From Sitta carolinensis (taxonomy: Eukaryota > Chordata > Aves > Passeriformes > Sittidae): a DNA stretch of 64,000 nt. The position numbers and the translations under genes are program-made. Under the pieces are notes generated by a model, which saw nothing but the letters and a program-made list of their open reading frames with translations, made no database searches and was not told the origin of the DNA. Where the stretch lies: NCBI GenBank assembly GCA_032173965.1, contig CM063290.1:2850001-2914000 (forward strand), given 5' to 3'. This document shows, in pieces, positions 10,710-23,478 of this stretch (position 1 is its first letter; each line of letters begins with the position of its first letter).

Positions 10710-13700
10710 TCTTCCCAAGGAGGAAGTTCTAGTCCAGGGAAGAGCTGCAGGCTCTCAGGGACATGGAGTTTGTCACACTTGGGATGCACCAAAATTCCCT
10801 CACTGGTGGCACCAGAAGGGAAAAAAATCCATCTGTGCCCTGATAGGAAATCTAGGAGAGCAGGCTCAGAGGATAATTGCTGATCTTGTGACCAGCAGCT
10901 TTTTCACCTTGGAAAACATGAAAATAAATAATAAATATATAGTTTTCCACCCATAAAAATAAATAAATAAATAATAAAAAATATTTAGGAATAAAAATAG
11001 CAAACTAAAAGTAATAAAAATAAAAATCCCCTGTATATATTGTATATATTCAAGTTTGAATGTATACAATCTTCAATGCTCATCATCAAAATAACTCCCT
11101 GCTGTCAATCCTTCCCAGACCACAGCTAAGCCCTGATCCTGGGAGCAGCCATGAGCTGCTTGTGTCATTTATTTCACAGTTCCAGATCAGATTTAATCTT
11201 TAATCAATTCCTCCAGGTAAAACCCTTTTGTTTGTTAAAAGCATTGGGAACCCTTTGCGGCGGAGATTTGAAGTTTCCCTTTCATCTGCAGCTGGAATGT
11301 TCATGTGCCTTGTGCTTTAGCTGGGAAATATTCAATTTAATGCTGTCTGTAAGCACCAAACTCCGTGCTTAATGATGGGATTATTTGGTACTAATTGTTC
11401 AGCTCTTACCACCTAGGAATTATTTATCATTTTGGTGGGATCTTGGCAGGATAGTTTATTCATGAGTGAGTGTTGTGTTGTCAGGCAGCAAATGACAGTG
11501 CACATTAATAATAAATGTAATAATACTTAAATCATGATTTTAGCACCTGGATCACATAAAACCTGTATCACAAAAGTGTTACAATGCATGCCAGGGAAAT
11601 ATTCCAACTCCCAAAAAACAGCATTTAGAAGGAAACTTCACTGTTGAAAAGCAGGTTTGGATCTAAGGCTCTGTCTAAAAATATTCACATTCTGTGTTTA
11701 TAGCAAGCCCTCACTCCTGCACTGAGCTCAAACATCAGCAGCCTCTTTTCCCACACATATTTCTGTAATTCCAGAGTTCTCCCTGCCCGGTGTCAGCTTT
11801 TGAGCTGCTGTTTGTGTTCTCCAAACGCAGCCAGTTGGGTGGGCCATTATCTACAAAAGCAAATTGAAGCCCAACTGCTGCTCCAAATGGGAGCTGGAGG
11901 AAGTGGAGCTCCTTTCCTTGGCATTTTGCATTCTGGCAAGGCATCAAAAGATTTCTTTGCCGTGAATCATCTGCAACCTGCAAGAGAAATGTCTCAGAAA
12001 TTTGTGAAGCCTCCCAAATATTCATGTCTCACTCTCATCTAAATAAAATTTCCAACGAAGGCCAAGTCATCACTCGGGGAGTCAAGAATATTCAAAGTAA
12101 ATATATTTCTGGGTATTACTTTGGGAAAGTAAAACCAGACAAACAACCACTTTACAATTTGCTGCAAAAGTTAACCTTTTATTTAGGATTATGGACTTAG
12201 ACCTGCTGCCATTCCTCACACAAATAACTTCTTAAATAAGAAGTACAACAGCATTTCAAGGGGTTTTCACTAAGGGAAAAAAAAAAAAAGCAGTTGGGCT
12301 GAAACCTTCGCTGTAAGAAGCATGTTCTTTTAAATTAAAAAGTGTTTGTGCAGGGGAAGAATGGCCAATAAATTCCAGTTAATGCCAATTCTGTAAAAAC
12401 CTTAAATGTTGCCTCTAATAAAGACTTCAGGGAGAATAAATAGCACCAAACACTTCAAGTGTGAGATGTATTTCCAGATAACGAGACAATCCATACCAAG
12501 ATTTGTTCGAGGCAAAATGCGATTTCTTCTAATCTTTCCAGAAGCCCCTTCCAAAACCAGTAAGAGACATGAATTTGAGAAGGTTTGCCAGGCATCCAAG
12601 AGGATTATCCTGGGCTCAATATGCAGATTTTCCTGGTATTCAAGCAAATATTTATGCTTGTACAAAATAAAAATAAAAATTGAGTATTAAATCAGCCTTG
12701 ACTACAGATTTCATAGGAGTTTAGAAAGGCAAAGGACAGAAGTTTATTTGTGTGCCATCACCTGATGGTTTGATTTGAGTTTGAACTTGCCCAGTTTATC
12801 GAGGCTTTGTGGACAGGTGGGAGCATTTTTTCTTTTAAAAACCCCCTTGTTTTAAAGGAATTTCATTCTGTAGGATGTAGAATTGGTTAGATCAGTGCCC
12901 AGGGGACTCAGTCCCTGCTGGGAATTTGCTCCCCCTACACTCAGGAGAGCAGGGAGGGAGGCCTGGCCAGCTGGAAAGTGAATCTAAGCAAGGGAAAAAT
13001 CAGGGAAATCTCATCTCCACTGGAATTTAATGGGGGTTTGCAGGAGCTGTGGTTCCCTAGTTAATAAATCCCAGGAGGGGAGTGTGTAGGGAATGCAGAA
13101 CTCAATATGAAATTTCACATTCCTTCTTTCCATCTTTTCCTTCTTAGAGCAGGCTGAAGCAATAACTGTAGCCATTACAGAGAACACGAAATCCATGGAA
13201 TCCAGGCAATATCCTCATTTTCTCGAGGAGAAGAGGGCACATCTTTCCACAGAGGAGGCTTTGGTGTGAGGAAATCCTGTGGCCGTGGAATTATTTGGAT
13301 TTAAAAACCAGGAGGGCAGCCCATAACTGATATCTCTGCTGGCAGTTTTTAACTAAAATTTCTCAGTGCTGAAGAATAATTTAATGCCACTGGAGTGGAC
13401 TTGACTAAAATAGCTGCACGTCTCAAAACTTGCTAAAATTGTTATGCTTTATCTCGATTTTTCAGTTTCCCCCGACAAGACCTGGTTTGTCTGCTGCTGA
13501 TAAGCTGGAATTGATTCTGGGTTTGTGAGAAACAAGGCAAAGTCAAGGGGAAGATTTTGGTCTGTGGTGCAGGAGAAATCAAAATATGGCAAAAGGAAGA
13601 TCCAAGGTCGATTTTGAGATGTGTAGAGAGAAACTAATTAGCTCAAATAAACCATCTTCTGTTTTGCCTAGTAAAGAAGAAGTGAAAGTATCAAGACTGT

Positions 13701-14128
13701 TTTCTGCTCTGTTCTTTCAGGGCTGGTTTAGGTTAGAAGCCCATTTATTAACAACCACAAGAGTTAGTCTCTTTCTTTTCTGTATTAAATTTACATTTAC
13801 CAGTGTTCTCCCCAATCCACGGCAGTCAAGAAGTTTTTAGGACTGAAAATTATTATTTTAATGCTGGATTTCACTGATTTTTTTTACTCTATGTGAAAAA
13901 AAAAAAAATTAAGAAATTTTACTCTGGATTAGGTTATTTTAGATTCCTGCCCAAAATTCTGCCTTGGAGACTCCAAGAACTCAACTCATGATTTTTAAGT
14001 CAGCTTCTCCTTTGCATTCACAATTAACTACAGACACAAATATTCAGCTGCCTGCCTACCTTTGACAACCAGGCCCAGCAAAAAGAAAAAAAATAACCCC
14101 TGCTTTCCTCTGCTCATGTTTAATACAG

Positions 14129-14130
<2 letters not shown>
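10710..14130. other. Unique non-coding stretch
   Basis: No gene, RNA or transposon is recognisable. An AT-rich patch with AAATA and TATA runs covers about 10918-11066, and A-runs lie at about 12280-12291 and 13894-13908. Open frames (for example 12406-12690 plus, 11735-12025 minus) show no domain. Confidence 0.45.

Positions 14131-14175
<45 letters not shown>
14131..14175. repeat. Poly(A) tract, 45 A
   Basis: An uninterrupted run of 45 A. No retrogene body, poly(A) signal at the expected distance or target-site duplication is visible, so it reads as a mononucleotide microsatellite rather than a retrocopy tail. Confidence 0.95.
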
Positions 14176-14178
<3 letters not shown>

Positions 14179-15742
14179 GTATAAATAGAATATAACATGA
14201 AACCCTAATGCAGATGTGAAAATCGGGTTGTGCTGCACTTTAATGGTCAGTAACAGGTTTTTTTGGGATTTTTTTTTTTTTTTTGGGTAATTAATGGGAC
14301 CAGCTGCTAAAGAGAGTGCTAATACTGGTAGGGGAGTAAGATTCAAGAAGGCAACCCTGTGTGAATAATAACCTAAGTACCCATTTAACTTTAAGCACTT
14401 CTTTATGGGCCTGCAGTTAATGGCTTTACACATTTGGTCAAAGTTAAGCATATGTTTAATGCTTCCCTGAATTAGAAATTAAATCTTTGAACTTCAGTTT
14501 TGCTTACACTCAGGATTATTCTGTCGGTGGGTTCATTTGGGGAAGACAGGGAAAATAGCAGTCATTCAAAATGATATCTTTTTGTAATTAAATGTTGCCT
14601 GTACAGTAAATTCAGCACATCAGCAATTAACATTTTTCTTCTTAATGTATATTTGACTGTAAAACAGCCATTAAATGGAAGTAACTGTACAATTGTTTCA
14701 TTAAGATTTTCTCTTTCTCCAAACCAAGTAAAACTGCTCCAAGCTAACAGAAAAAAAAATAACACCAACTCCATTTTTCTATTAAACATCTCCAGGTTCA
14801 TGGTTTAAGCTTGGTTCTTGCTTTGTGTTACCTGGCAACTCATCATAATCAACTCTCACAAATTGTCATTTATAGGAGCTGAGGAAAAACACTGATTTAC
14901 CCCACAAACAGATTTATTTATCGTTTAAACACCCTCATCTGCACTGTACTTACTGGGAATTAAGGAGATCAATGTCCTTTTCAATTTAAAGGCCATTCCT
15001 CTCGCTCACAGCCTTCTTTAGAGCCAGTTATGCCAGTCTTCAATATACACACATTTCCAAACATCTCCTGCTTTGTATCTGCAGTTACTTCTTGCAGCCC
15101 AAATCCCCCCTAAAGCCAGGTTTAGACTCATCAAACAAAGCAGAAAGTCATGTGTTGCTCCACAGAAAACTTTAGATCTCTAAGAAATTGTACAGGGTCA
15201 GCAGAAGGCTCCAATAAATAATTTGTAGGGCTTTTTCTGCTCTAAAACCTGGGAAATCGGGATTCTGTCCACAAAAATCAGAATTTATCTCCACAGGAAT
15301 CTCACAAGTCAAATCTAAATATTAGCAGGAAGTCCAGCTCCAATTATCCTTACCAGAGTCCTCCAAGTTTACTTCATCCTTCTGTCCCTACAACCACATT
15401 TGTGTTATCTCATATTGATATTAGACATGTATTGTTATTCTAATAACTAATTATCAGCCTCACAATGCTAATTATGGCAATTCAGTTTGTAATCCCATCT
15501 GTTCACTTTACACAGTTGTTTATTTTCTTCCCTGCTTGCAAAATACTCTTGGTTTGCAATTAATCACGCGTTTTGACTTTTTTGATTAGAGATTTGCAGG
15601 TTTGCTTCAAAATTAAGTATCAGGAGGGATAAACAAGGGCTGACATGGCCCTGCAAAGAGAAAATACTTTTGTGGTTTTGGTGACCAAATGATTGAATAA
15701 AAATGTGGCTGTAAATGAGTGAGGGAACAGATGAGTAATTTG

Positions 15743-15746
<4 letters not shown>
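14176..15746. promoter_or_regulatory. AT-rich stretch, candidate conserved regulatory DNA
   Basis: A stretch free of transposon relics (apart from a T-run at about 14271-14284) and rich in homeodomain-type TAAT cores, for example GGGTAATTAATGG near 14285, GTAATTAAATG near 14585 and CTAATAACTAATTATC near 15439-15454. Such texture is common in deeply conserved enhancers, but conservation cannot be seen from one sequence. Two overlapping minus-strand frames (14056-14451 and 14562-14801) have no domain. Confidence 0.3.

Positions 15747-15780
<34 letters not shown>
15747..15780. repeat. Poly(A) tract, 34 A
   Basis: An uninterrupted run of 34 A. It is followed by a small inverted repeat (GTAAAG...CTTTAC at 15781-15799). 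No retrocopy body is recognisable upstream. Confidence 0.95.
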
Positions 15781-15785
<5 letters not shown>

Positions 15786-16168
15786 GTAGCTCCTTTACTG
15801 TTGCAAAATATTCTGGGACAAGACTGAACAAATATTCCTGCTCTTTGTGTCCAGTCCTAAAGTTTACATCTGCTGTATGTTGGATTTTTATTTCAGAAAA
15901 ATCGGTATTGTGCTTATTCCCACTTGATCCTTTGGAGGATGGACCTGTTGGGACAGAGGAGTTCTCCAGGAAATGGAAATGTGGTGCAGAGACCCTAAGA
16001 GGCTGCAATGTGCTCATATAAGCACAGATTTACTGTCTTGTCTATATTGTTTCTGGTTTTGGCCAAAATTCTGCCCAGTGTGACTCTGATCCGTACAGAT
16101 CAGGATGGTTTTGCTCATGGGAATTTACTCCTCAGCCTTCTGGGACAGCAGGATGAGACTCTGAAGAT
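15781..16168. other. Short unique stretch
   Basis: Nothing is recognisable except the small hairpin right after the poly(A) run. Confidence 0.4.
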
Positions 16169-16238
16169 AACCTAGGTATAACAATAATTATAATTACTTG
16201 GACAACCTAGATATAACAATAATTGTAATTACTTCAGA
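16169..16238. repeat. 35-bp tandem duplication
   Basis: Two adjacent 35-bp copies, 16169-16203 and 16204-16238, share AACCTAG-TATAACAATAATT-TAATTACTT and differ at only a few positions, so the duplication is fairly young. Confidence 0.9.
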
Positions 16239-16354
16239 GACAATTTGAGCCCAACACCTCCCCACTCTTCTCGCTTCTTTTTGGGGAATGCTGAGGGAGG
16301 GAAAGACAGGGGGAAGAACTTCCCAGAAAGCTGAAGGAGCACAGGAGGACAAAA

Positions 16355-16575
16355 GGAGAAGGAAAGATGAAAGATCAGATACTGGGCAGGAATTCCTGGC
16401 TGGGAGGGTGGGCAGGGGCTGGGCTGGAATTCCCAGAGCAGCTGGGGCTGCCCCTGGATCGCTGAAGTTCCAAGGATGAGCTTGGAGCACCCTGGGATGG
16501 TGGGAGGTGCCATGGCAGGGGTGGCACTGGGGGATCTTCCAAGTCCCTTCCACCCCACACCTCTCTGATTTCATG
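16355..16575 (+). mobile_element. CR1 LINE fragment, 3' end
   Basis: A 5'-truncated CR1 3' end in plus orientation. Landmarks are GGAATTCCTGGCTGGGAGGG near 16389-16408, TTCCCAGAGCAGCTGGGGCT near 16430-16449, CATGGCAGGGGTGGCACTGG near 16510-16530, and AAGTCCCTTCCACCCCACAC near 16540-16560. The end is decayed, with no terminal ATTCTATGA repeat. There is no coding portion. Confidence 0.88.
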
Positions 16576-18804
16576 GCGAGCTCCCCAAGCCCTGAGGGAA
16601 CTTTTCTCATTTCCACAGGAATTTGCCACCACAGCCCCAGCCCTCCCTGAGGAGAATTCAGCTTTATGTGATGTTCACACATAAACACTTTCCCTCTGAC
16701 ATTAGTCTTGACATGAACTGTTGAGTAACTGTAATTTTCATGTGTATGATCCTTTCATGATGATGATAATTCATCTTAATAGCTGAAATGTCAGATTTTC
16801 ACATACTTAAAGAGCCCAGCCAAGAAAAAAATCATTATTATTTCACTATATTGATACTTTTTGCTTCTCCAGGTAATATGAAGGATGAAGTGTAATTTCT
16901 TCAGAATGGAGAGTGAAAAAGAGAAGTTAAAACAGGATAAATTGAAACCTTGGAAAAATGTGATGTGACACCTTCACCTGAGTCACCTTTGCAGCCTTTA
17001 GTCTCCTTTGAACTAAAAGATTGACACAAAATCTGTTGTTAATTTCTGTAACACTTCCTCCCTTTCCCTGGGGATCTTTAAATCCAGAAATATCTGCTTT
17101 GCTGATCTATTTCTTGTGTTTAATTTGGCTCTCCAGAAGGATAAAACAACCAGACCTCAAATGGAAAAAAGTGTCCATTGATCTCCCAGAGTAATTGTGT
17201 TATTCTATTTTGGATGTGTTTTAGTAACTTATACTGAAATGTATTGAAGGTAACAAAAACATTCATTCTCTAATTGTTTTATTCACTTTTCTTAGATATT
17301 ATTTCTGAAAGTCTAAGGTGGTTCAGCAATGTTGTTCTGATACCTTTTGGCTCTTTATCAAGTTTACCCACTTCTCAATAAGTGTAAATTTATGTCCTCT
17401 CAAGCTTAATCTCATTCTCATTAAAAAAAAAGAAAAGTAATAGGATTTGGGGGCTGGTTTTTTTGGGTTTTTTGTTTGTTTGTTTGTTTGTTTGTTTTCT
17501 ATCAGTGCTCTTCCAGTTTGTTACAGTTTCTGTACTGTTTATAAACTGATTTTCCTCACACTCTCTGCTCTCTAAGGTGTGCAGCTATTGCTGTGAAGAG
17601 CAGAAATTCCATCCAAATGGTTAATAGAGCCTTAGTCTGGGTTTTTTTTTCTGTTGGATTTGAAAAGTCTCACTGTTTGGCTGATTAAATGCAATCCACC
17701 CTCTGTAATAAAGAACAGCAGTGATTATTTTTTTTTTTTTCTCTCTAAATGTAGCAGCCCCTGTGTTTGAGCTTTGTGAGGTTGTTTTTATCTCTGAATC
17801 TGCACTGCTGACCATGATGCAAGAAAGTAATTACTTAAGACAAGATAAAATAGGCTCACTCTTATTTTTTTTTTTTTATTAATTAAAAACCCCAAGATAG
17901 AAACCCTTCCTTCAGCCAGCGCTATGATCAGAAAAGTTTCCTTGAGCCTGAGAATTGGATTTAGACCTTAATCTACATTTCTGTGTTTCAACACAGGATC
18001 AAAGCAATAGGTTTGCTGTTTGCTACAGATCTTTTATCCGTGGTGCAATGTGAAACATCAAACAAATCTCATTTGTTTGCAGCTAACACATGCACAGAGA
18101 GGCCAAGCCATTGTAATTACACGCGTGTAATCCAAACTGAATTAATTTGGAGTTTTGTCAGCACAACTGAAGGGTATTCACACCTTCAGTATTCAATAAT
18201 GTCCAGTCCTGGGTGCTGGTGAGTGTTGCCTGTGAGACACTACCCATCTTTAGGACAGATATTTTTATTTTTGGGGTGTTTTTCTGTACCAAACCCCCAG
18301 CCCGAGTGGCTGCAGGAGGGCTGGAGGCAGCCCAGTTTATTTATTTCCCTACAAACAGCTTTCCCAAGACTGGCCTGTTTGGATCTGCCCCTCCAAGGGT
18401 CTGTGGCTAATCAGGATTTCTGTGTGTTAACACAGAAAGCTTAGAGTTGAGAAATTCTGACTGTCATCACCAGGGGATTATGCAGAGATTTATTCAGGTA
18501 ACTCGAAACAAATATTACTCTGTGAGGTTTAAAACAAGCCATGCATTTAAATTTTCTAGCTCTGCATAACTGAGCACCCTCCCTGCCCGTGTGCTGCCAT
18601 GGGCAAAGGACCCGGGTACAGTGTAGAGTTATTTTTTCATACTTTTAAATATGCACGGAAAAGGCTTTTGTGAGACGTTAAAAATAAAATTTTAGCAAAT
18701 TATCTAAAAGGGATCACTTGGGAATACTCCCCACAGCAGCCTTGGCTGAGGGCTCTGCTGAGTGGGGGACTGGCAATGGGAAGAGCAAGGGGAGAAGGGA
18801 CCAA
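16576..18804. other. Unique non-coding stretch
   Basis: No gene is recognisable. It contains a (GTTT)n microsatellite at 17471-17500, a T-run at 17728-17740, and a T-run at about 17864-17876. Open frames such as 17983-18222 plus have no domain. Confidence 0.45.
17471..17500. repeat. (GTTT)n microsatellite
   Basis: About seven TTTG units following a T/G-rich run. Confidence 0.95.
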
Positions 18805-19258
18805 TGGAGATTTATAAATCTGATATTAACTGAGGTTTATAAATCTGATACTAATTGAGATTTATAAATCTGATACTGATCAGCTGAGGTTTATAAATAT
18901 GATACTGATCAGCTGGGGTTTATAAATCTGGTACTGATCAATTGAGATTTATAAATCTGATACTGATCAGCTGAGGTTTATTAATCTGATCCTGATCGAG
19001 ATTTATTAATCTGGTACTGATCAATTGAGGTTTCCAAATCTGATACTGATCAGCTGAGGTTTATAAATCTCATCCTGATTGAGATTTATTAATCTGGTAC
19101 TGATCAGTTGAGGTTTATAAATCTGATACTGATCAATTGAGGTTTATAAATCTGATCCTGATCAATTGAGGTTTATTAATCTGATCCTGATTGAGATTTA
19201 TTAATCTGGTACTGATCAGTTGAGGTTTCCAAATCTGATACTGATCAGCTGAGGTTTC
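18805..19258. repeat. 25/29-bp minisatellite, sixteen units
   Basis: About sixteen units alternate between 25-bp and 29-bp forms. The unit is GAGGTTTATAAATCTGATAC followed by TGATCAGCT or TGATCAATT; short units lack the last four bases. Variant marks (TTATTAATC, TTTCCAAATC, CCTGAT) recur in the same order: units 7-9 match units 14-16, which indicates a duplicated block of about seven units. Many units carry the palindromes TGATCA or CTGATCAG. A seventeenth, partial unit leads into unique DNA. Confidence 0.93.
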
Positions 19259-22200
19259 CACAAGGAGCCCCGGATGAGAACAGCCCCGGGGTGTGGCTGG
19301 TGAGCAGCAGAACCACCTGGACACATATCCACCCCAAAACGGGCACTTCTGGCTCCCAAGGAAATGGGGAGAGGGGGGAAAATGATAAAAAAAATCCCCT
19401 TCTGTCCAGATTGTGTGTGGTGACCTTCAGTTGTGAGGCCCCGGGGCAGAGCTCAGTGAACACTGAACTCCTGTGAGAAGGGATCAGCTCCTGGCACGGT
19501 TTCTAACGAAGGTACCCAGCTCACAAATCATGGCTCATCTCATTTTAAGAAGAGGGTCTCGTTTAATTTTTTTATGCTGTATAAATAATGAGATTCCACC
19601 AGTCTAAGAAGTCACTGAAACATTATGATATTGAATCTTTGCAAAGAGGCAGGAGGTGAAGGGAGAGGCTCTTGTGTGTTACAAAGAGTGAGGATTAGCA
19701 AAATGTGAATTAGTAAAGGTCTGCTGCATTCAATCCAGAATTTAGGGGGAGCTATTTACTATTAGTATTACTTGCTTTCAGCTTATTAAAATTAACTCTG
19801 TGAGATGGTAAATAATAGAAAATGTGCTTGATGAAAGAAATGCTATTCTTTTTTACTAATAACGTTATTTGAAGTTATTTAACAAATCCCTTTTGCTATT
19901 ATCTCTTAATGAACAGGAGGAAATATTCAATACCTCATGTTCAAACCTTGAAGAATTTCAGGCAGATAGATGTTGGGTTTTTTTGTTTTCATTTTTTTTT
20001 TTTTTTAATTTGTACCTGTGTTCAGAATTGATTGAAATTAAACTCCTTCAAGATGAAGGGTGTGGGAGAGAAGAAATACTCTTGATCCTGGGATCCTGAG
20101 TTGGGGAGTCTCATTTGGCTGGACTAAAATAAACCAGAGAGATCTCCTAAAGTAATGTGGGGTCTGCTGAACTGGGAATTGGGCTGGCAGAAAAGATGTG
20201 TCTGTCCCAGAGAAAGTCCTGCTGGAGGTGCAGCTGCTGGATGGAGATGGGGATGGATGTGGGGATGGAGAGGAGTTTTGGGGTTTTTGTAGGAGAAGCA
20301 CTGCCCAAGTCCCTCCCCATTCCCAAGGAGCTCTAAACCCGTGTGTGATGTGACCCCATGAGGAGGAAACGTGGGGGAAACAGGAATGGGCTGCATTCCC
20401 CCAGGAAACACAAAGCTGGCACCAGAGACAAGCAGCCACAATTATATGTTATATATATATTACAATTGTTACACCCAAACTCCTCCAGCAGAGCCACCGA
20501 GCCAACCCTTGTTCCTATTTCCTCAGGTCCTGCCCCACGTTTTATTACCCTGATCCTTAATTAGTTCCATAAAATTGCAGAGTAATCAGCTCTGCAGTTT
20601 GTGCTCCTGTCAGTTGCTTTCCTTCTGGAGCATCCATCAGCAGCAGGGAGATCTCAGCCCCTCCACGTGTCAGCTCACACCCACTCTTCATTTTGACATG
20701 GTTTATAGCAAATGGCATCACAGGGCTGCATTCCAGCTGCAGGTGACAGCGTGGCATTGTTCAATTAAAATTTCAGACACCTCTCCTAATTGTGCACTTC
20801 AGCACTTCATATTCCTATGGACAGGCTGCCTCTCACCTTCCCTGGCAGTTCAAAAGGCAGGGAATCCTCTGTCCTTTCCTCCAAGTGCGGGGAAGACTGT
20901 TGAATTCATTTTGCAAATGTGACAGAGCTGCACTCAAAATTTGCAGGTTGACACAGGGCAAACTTCCCTTGGGAGACTGAGGGATGGGGTAACTCACCCA
21001 CTGCTGGAAAATTGCAGAAATTTCTTGATATTTCCCCAGAAAATTCTGGTTTGGGCAAGTTAAATGGGTAAAGGCACATTTCAAAGAGTGTTTCAATAAT
21101 GTCCTTGGCTGCTCTGCTCAAGTACTTAAAGATCATCTCCGTTTTGAAGGTCTTTTTCTTTTTCCCCTAAATAGATGTAATTTCTAAATATTTATAAGTG
21201 GATAGATAAGTAAAACAGGTATAGGATCCAAAATCTGATGGAATTGTCTTGCTGTACAGAGTTAGCTGACATTTTACATTATATAAATACGAATAAAACG
21301 TTCTAAAAGTGTGTTTGGTTTTTTTGTGTTGATGTTTGGTCCTGCAGTTGGATTTTCTTTTGTTTCTTTAAGTAAAAGCTCAGATTTCCACAGAGTCTTT
21401 TTTGGAATGCACCAGAACAAAACATTTCAGAGTCCTGGAGGAGGAAATCTTTTACTGCTGAACTTTCATGGAACAACTGCCTTTGAATTACAGTGACTGT
21501 GAATCAGCTGGAAACCACACAAACACTTTAATGACACAAAGTCCATTTCTGGATGTCCTTGAAGGGTCTTTAACTTTGAAACCCTTTTTTTCTAGGCTGG
21601 TCAGGCACACTCAGGTACTATTTTGGGCAGAAGGATGAAAATGCTGATTTTCCCTTTGAATTTTGTGCTGGATAAATGCAATCAGCAAGACTCTTGCTTA
21701 GAACTGAAACAGGTTGTGCTTCCTTGAATAAGAAATCCAAACCCAGCTGTACGTAAGCAATGCCATCTCATTATAACTATAAATGTGTATTTTTCCACAG
21801 CCACCATGGAGTAGTTTATCAAGCAAATGGAAAAAAAATTCTATTTGTTTTTATCTATAAGCCAGAATTCTGTTCGATTCTTAAGACAAGCAGGTGTGGG
21901 CAGGATGTTTCACTGGGGAATAGGCTTTGAATCTTGGATCTCTGTTTAGGACAACTTCATCTGTAAGCAGAAGCATGAATTCCCTCTCTGCAGCTGATCT
22001 GTAATGCTCAGCAGTTTGATTTTCCTCCCCTTTCACCAGGGACAGAGACTTTGCAGTGCCTTCCCAGCCCTTGCAGTAGCACTTTACAGCATCAGGCTGC
22101 TTTTCCATGCCGACTGAAAGTGCATTTTCATGACTCACTATTTATTTTATGGGAGGAAAAAAAAAAAAACAAAAAAAAAAACCCCAACCCACCTGCTCAG

Positions 22201-22444
22201 CACCTTTGTGAGAAACCTGAATTACTGCTGCAGGGGAAGCACTGGGTGAGTTTAGATAAACTCAGCTCAAGGCACCCTGAGAGTTCTGGGGGCTGAGATG
22301 TGAATTTGGAGGGGCAGCAGAGCTGATACCAAAGGGATCAAACCCCCCCTTCACCTGATGGATCCACAAAACCTTCTCAAAAGCACAGAGAAAGTCCCTG
22401 GCACTGCTGCCAGCTCCTGCCAGCACCCTCAAACTCAGCCAGGG
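19259..22444. other. Unique non-coding stretch
   Basis: No gene or transposon is recognisable. Landmarks are a T-run at 19992-20006, a G/A-rich ATGGGGATGG patch near 20241-20272, a short (TA)n at about 20448-20460, and an A-run near 22157-22180. Frames such as 20038-20439 minus and 20575-20922 plus show no family signature. Confidence 0.45.
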
Positions 22445-22677
22445 AATAATTAAGGCTGGAAAAGACCTTTAGGATCCAGTCCAACCATCAACACCGCCGT
22501 GTTCTCCACCAAACCAAGTCCTCAATCCACACATTTTCAAGCATCTCCAGGGCTGGGACTCCAGAGTTTCCCTGGACACCCTGCTCCAAAGCTTTGCAAC
22601 TCTTTCCATGAAGAAACTTTTCCTCATATTTAATCTAAACCTCCCCTGGCAGCACTTGAGGGCATTTCCTCGTTGTT
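22445..22677 (-). mobile_element. CR1 LINE fragment, minus strand
   Basis: A CR1 3' end of a different subfamily from the copies at 1 and 16 kb, in minus orientation. On the plus strand the reverse-complement landmarks run AATTAAGGCTGGAAAAGACC near 22448, AGTCCAACCATCAACACC near 22478, ATCTCCAGGGCTGGGACTCC near 22543, and TTTAATCTAAACCTCCCCTG near 22629-22648. These match the known CR1 segment that in sense reads GGGAGGTTTAGATT ... GGTCTTTTCCAACC. It is truncated, with no coding part. Confidence 0.88.
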
Positions 22678-23389
22678 TGGCATGCAAAGCATACAACGAG
22701 CATTTAAATCCTGGTGGGAACTTTGATTGAGTGAAACAGCAACAAGCAAAATAATAATAATAATAAAAATATTATTATTGGAAAAATAATTCAATATTAA
22801 AAACTTAGAGGGAAATACCTGTTTGCAAAAATACTGCAAACTGGTATCAAGGTATGAGCAAACCAACATCTTTTTAGAAGGTAAATATTTTAAGTGAATA
22901 ACTATTTAATTATTTTTCTGAAGATTTGGCAGAATTTCTGGTACTCATGGAGGAGGTAAGGACATAAATCTTTGCACACCTGTGTAAGATACAGCTGGAT
23001 ATTTATTTTCATGCTTTCTCATATTTTCCTTTAACCATTCTCCCTTTGTTCTTCCAGCTGCTATCTCCTAGTTGTACTCACAAATTTTCCTTGCACGAGA
23101 TAAATTTTATTTCTTTTCAAAGTATCATCTATTCCAACATTATGAAGTCCATATCTCCTCCTTTTTGGTTTTTTGATGTTCCATTAACCCGGATTATTTC
23201 TCATCTGCTACAAATTGTTCTATTTTCAGAGCTTTTGCTGTCTCTGACTCATATATGCCAAGATAAGGTTTGAGATACTTCTGGGGATTTTTTATTTTAT
23301 TTTAATTTACTGGTTGCTTTTTTTTACTGTGGTCAGAAGAAATCTTCCTGGGGTGGAAAGGATCTGACTCATGTTCCTGCTCCTCAATA

Positions 23390-23478
23390 GAAATATAATA
23401 ATATATAATAATAATTAAAAATATATAAATAATAATAATAATTAATAATATAATTAATAAATATAATAATAATAAAGT
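23390..23478. repeat. AT-rich low-complexity patch
   Basis: Irregular TAATAA, ATATAA and AATTAA units almost without G or C. Confidence 0.9.

Noticed and set aside
13100..13200. TTCTTTCCATCTTTTCCTTC...TAG acceptor-like site
   Set aside because: Downstream sequence has no recognisable coding content.
14131..14175. Poly(A) run as a retrogene tail
   Set aside because: No source-gene sequence, poly(A) signal or target-site duplication is visible, and bird CR1 rarely makes poly(A)-tailed retrocopies.
20230..20275. GGATGGAGATGGGGATGG patch as a microsatellite
   Set aside because: It is too short and irregular to call as an array.
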